Positions 23,309 to 25,862 of a stretch of 25,862 nt of DNA are shown piece after piece. Each line of letters starts with the position of its first letter. Positions within the stretch are counted from its first letter, which is position 1. The notes under the pieces were generated by a model, which saw only the letters and a list, made by a program, of their open reading frames with translations, searched no databases and had not been told where the DNA came from. Location: NCBI GenBank assembly GCA_037441225.1, contig JBBISU010000041.1, positions 1 to 25,862 on the forward strand, written 5' to 3'. The translations under genes were made by a program, and so were the position numbers. Source of the DNA: JBBFMJ01 sp037441225. Lineage in GTDB: Bacteria > Acidobacteriota > Thermoanaerobaculia > UBA2201.

Positions 23309-23848
23309 CTATCTTTTATGTTTTCTAGTTTCAATATAGATTTTGTAATCTTCTTCACTGGTAAATATTTTCCATTTTTCAAATTTGCCGATTTTAACAT
23401 GCCTAACAAAACACTTTTTACCAGTTGTTACTTCTGCCCCTTTCAAAAAATGAATCGCTTCGGATTCTGTTTTCATTGGATAAGGCCAGTGAAGTAAACA
23501 TTGTTTTCTTCCACAGGTGCAACAGTTATATGATTTATGATTGCAAGTAGAAAACCATTCATTCCACCCATAGCATTCAGGAAAGAGATTTTCTTCTGTA
23601 AATTTTTGTTTCTCTGCTTTAATCTTACCTGTTTTGCAAAAACAGCCTTCCTTGTTTTCCTTATAGTGGAATACTTTTTGCCTTCCATCAGGGAATATAC
23701 GCGTATATCCATCAATTAATTTTTTATTTTTTTCATTCTCTGCCGGATTTAATTCCTGCCACTTTGGATTTCTACCATAGTAATGATAAGTTTTCGTTTT
23801 ATCATCAACTTCATACAACGCTCTATCAATTTTAAGTATCTTGCTCAT
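23309..23848 (-). CDS. Hypothetical Cys-rich protein
   Basis: I do not recognise this 179-residue protein. It has no signal peptide or membrane segment. The N-terminal half is rich in Tyr, Asn and Lys (KTYHYYGRNPKWQEL). The middle carries a cysteine set: GCFCKTG, PECYGW, STCNHKSYNCCTCGRKQC, with one more Cys in KKCFVRH. The spacing suggests a metal-binding or disulphide-linked fold. A weak AAGGAT site precedes the ATG at 23848. It follows the broken secreted-protein gene after 34 bases on the same strand, so the pair may be one transcript. Codon use is closer to that neighbour than to the hyp and met genes. Confidence 0.55.
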   Translation of the reverse strand: MSKILKIDRALYEVDDKTKTYHYYGRNPKWQELNPAENEKNKKLIDGYTRIFPDGRQKVFHYKENKEGCFCKTGKIKAEKQKFTEENLFPECYGWNEWFSTCNHKSYNCCTCGRKQCLLHWPYPMKTESEAIHFLKGAEVTTGKKCFVRHVKIGKFEKWKIFTSEEDYKIYIETRKHKR

Positions 23849-23882
23849 ATCTTATCCTTAACTTATTTAACAACTATATTTT

Positions 23883-25774
23883 TTATAGCCGGCGTAAGAG
23901 CTGACGCCATTCCGGAATATCTTGAGGTTTTAATTTCCGGTTGCCAAGAGCCTCAAATTGTTCCTTAGTTAAATAGTGAATTACAGGATGATAAGGCCCC
24001 ATTTTCCCCGGTTTATTTTCTCCCACCAGAGAGGAATCATAATTTTCAGCTGACCAAGCGGTGGTTTCCCATGGCAGATTGATTTCACTTGGCGCATATT
24101 GAGGCAGGTACCATTCCGGCATAATGCTCATCCAGCGAATTGTGAGAGTTTGCCTTGAACGTGGACCCCAATTAGCCCAGGTAACTCCGTTGGCAGCAAT
24201 GGCATTTTTTGGTCTCTCTTCAGGTAAAGAATAAACGATAATATATTCATTGTTTTCATTTAAGGTTATTTCTTCATCAAATAAACTGCCATGGTTAACT
24301 GCTGTGTTATAAGCATCATTTTCTCCGTGAGTGTATTGAGAAATTGACCAGTAACGGGCCTCCGCCTTTTCCATTACTGGAATGCCATTAATAGTTTTAG
24401 GTGTGGTTGGCATTTTACCCGAAATGACATAAACCTTACCCGGTCCTAACTGGAAAGGGCGGGTCAGATAAGAAATATAGTTGCAAATTGTTGCGCTACT
24501 TTCATAATCGCCGGGGTGCGAATTTTCATACCCACGATTAAATATCAGCGAGAGAAACTGACGAATTTTGTTCTTGGTAGAGTCGGTTGGCTTATAGCCG
24601 TAAGGTTTAGAGTGAGAATAGCCATTTTCTTCTGCCCTGATCAAAGCAAGATCAAATATTTTAAACCATCCCAATTGCGGACCCATAAGAGGATATGGCT
24701 CTTTGGGCGCTTCATAGCCCGCTGGCACTTGGGTATTCTGCCTTTCTTTGGCGAGAGAAAAATCTGCTTGGAGCCAAAATTTTTCTCCTGAAGGCAACTG
24801 CAGGACGGCCTTGGGAAAATTGACTCCGCCTAAAACGCCAGTGCCTTTATCTGGCACATAAATCCTCATCCAAAGAATAGAAGGGGTAAAAACATTATAA
24901 CCCCAGGCTCCAGCAAACCCAAAGGGTCCACCTGTGCGGACATTACCCGGTGCCCGAAACTGCGGAGATTGCATTGCTTTAGGATTTAAAGCTACAGCGT
25001 TTCCAATTTCAAGATTAAAGGTCAAGTGGTAGTGTCGGTTAATGGCATTCCGATTAGCGCCTATCCGGAAAGGATTAACGGATCCAGGATCAGGCTCAAT
25101 ATCTACATCCACAATCGGTACTTCTGGAGAACAACCGATCTGGCCGGATGCAGGATGCTCCGGATCTAATGGTTGAAGAATTTCAAAATCCATGAACCGC
25201 GCATGAGGAAAATCACCCTCTATTAATAATTTGCTGCCTACAGGAGCAACAAAGATAAGTTTTAAATAGGTTACATGAGGGTCGGTGCCTAACATATATA
25301 ACTTTTTATATTCAGGATCTATCGCATGAGCAGGAATAACTAACCATTGTTCACTGGGATCTATCTCGTCTGGCTTTTTAAGCGTCCAGTTTTGGTTTTT
25401 TCATCGTCTATGTATGGAGGAAGCAATCCCTTTGGCAGTTTGGCTGATGCATTGCCTGCCAGCCAGTTTTTAATATAATCTTCCAAATTCTTGGATAATG
25501 TTCGGGCTTGCTTATTAATTAAATTGACAAAGCGCTGGCATTGTTTCTTATTTTCAACTGCCAGTTTTAGTTTTTCCTGGCCGGTTAGATTCGGTAGATT
25601 GATGTGAGACCAATAAGTATTCGGGTAAATATCCAAGCCTTCATTTGCAGTAGGAGCAGATGATTTTTGTTGTTGACGTCTCAAATGAGAAAAATTCTGA
25701 GCATAATTGACACCAACAACAATCATAACTACTAAACAAACTATTCAAAGCAAAAATAAATATTTTTTGGTCAT
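23883..25774 (-). pseudogene. Broken gene for a large secreted protein of unknown function
   Basis: The reading begins at an ATG (25774) with an ideal AGGAGGA site eight bases upstream and codes for MTKKYLFLL, then an in-frame TGA (25747-25745), then IVCLVVMIVVGVNYAQ, clearly one signal peptide. The frame continues to a stop at 25361. The downstream frame is open well upstream of its first ATG (IDPSEQWLVIPAHAIDPEY) and joins at the run of six A (25401-25396): one more A gives DDEKNQNWTLKKPDEID. The rejoined protein is about 630 residues. It is rich in Pro, Gly and aromatic residues with motifs such as GDFPHARFMDFEI and PDPGSVNPF, suggesting a beta-rich exported protein. The family is not identified. 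GC content and codon use are visibly higher than in the neighbours. Two lesions argue for a pseudogene rather than sequencing error. Confidence 0.75.
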
Positions 25775-25782
25775 ATTTTTAT

Positions 25783-25789
25783 TCCTCCT
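25783..25789 (-). promoter_or_regulatory. Strong ribosome binding site of the broken secreted-protein gene
   Basis: AGGAGGA on the minus strand lies eight bases before the ATG at 25774. It identifies the original start, upstream of the in-frame TGA, and so shows that the signal peptide is interrupted rather than simply short. Confidence 0.7.
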
Positions 25790-25832
25790 AATTTTCAATT
25801 GGATTCAACTTTAAACATTTCCTCATTTTAAA

Positions 25833-25862
25833 GGCGGGGTTCGGAATTTCATATAACGGCTG
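25833..25862 (+). repeat. Right inverted copy of flanking motif
   Basis: GGCGGGGTTCGGAATT followed by TCATATAACGGCTG matches the minus-strand motif at 23281-23221 apart from a few substitutions and the loss of the hairpin block. It reaches the window edge and may continue. Confidence 0.55.

Noticed and set aside
25745..25747. TGA as a recoded sense codon (Trp, Gly or Sec)
   Set aside because: hrcA and the first gene end normally in TGA, so the code is standard; no Sec-type context is seen and the gene carries a second lesion.
23221..25862. Integron cassette with attC sites
   Set aside because: The motif copies are inverted rather than direct, the consensus attC core boxes do not fit, and no integrase is present; the hairpins only recall attC.

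Overview
This window looks like chromosomal DNA of a low-GC, probably anaerobic bacterium. It is AT-rich throughout, with A/T-ending codons and long lysine- and phenylalanine-rich proteins, and it encodes hydrogenase maturation proteins, a nickel-dependent lactate racemase homologue and B12-dependent methionine synthase. The phylum cannot be fixed from the sequence; an uncultured or candidate phylum is my guess. TGA is a normal stop here (it ends the YbjN-like gene and hrcA).

Layout. 1-380: no gene, but a dense set of dispersed hairpin repeats, one interrupted by a ~120 bp MITE-like insertion. 381-4574 (+): a YbjN-like protein, leuC, leuD and a TPR-carrying alkaline-phosphatase-superfamily ('sulfatase') protein, tightly packed. 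4575-4931: repeat-filled convergent gap. 4932-10625 (-): hrcA-grpE-dnaK-dnaJ with overlapping ends, followed 3 bp later by larA. 10709-15688 (+): a methionine operon made of a MetH core without its activation domain, a separate activation-domain protein, and a homocysteine methyltransferase-MetF fusion. 15701-17355 (-): truD and a DUF6125-like gene. 17491-19859 (-): hypC-hypD-hypE. 19969-20544 (+): remains of a speD-speE pair. 20541-22805 (-): hypF. 22845-23308: no gene; a possible small RNA with a terminator, then hairpin repeats. 23309-25774 (-): two genes of visibly higher GC and different codon use, a Cys-rich unknown protein and a secreted unknown protein broken by an in-frame TGA and a homopolymer frameshift. 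Inverted copies of one motif flank this pair.

How the parts work together. LeuCD would do the isomerase step of leucine (or a related 2-oxoacid chain-extension) pathway. The three methionine genes together supply 5-methyl-THF (MetF domain), transfer its methyl group to homocysteine by way of cobalamin (MetH core) and rescue oxidised cobalamin (activation protein). HypCDEF build the Fe(CN)2CO group of NiFe hydrogenase; HypA, HypB and the hydrogenase itself are not in the window.

The most notable points are the decayed speDE locus (frameshift, loss of the catalytic Cys position, and a speE reduced to its C-terminus), the split methionine synthase, a recurring promoter layout that predicts leaderless mRNAs for hrcA, metH, the DUF6125 gene and hypF, the absence of a CIRCE operator before hrcA, a MITE-like insertion that can be read against an uninterrupted copy of the same repeat, and the foreign-looking right end. 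I saw no CRISPR array, rRNA or tRNA, and no clear new defence or mobile system.
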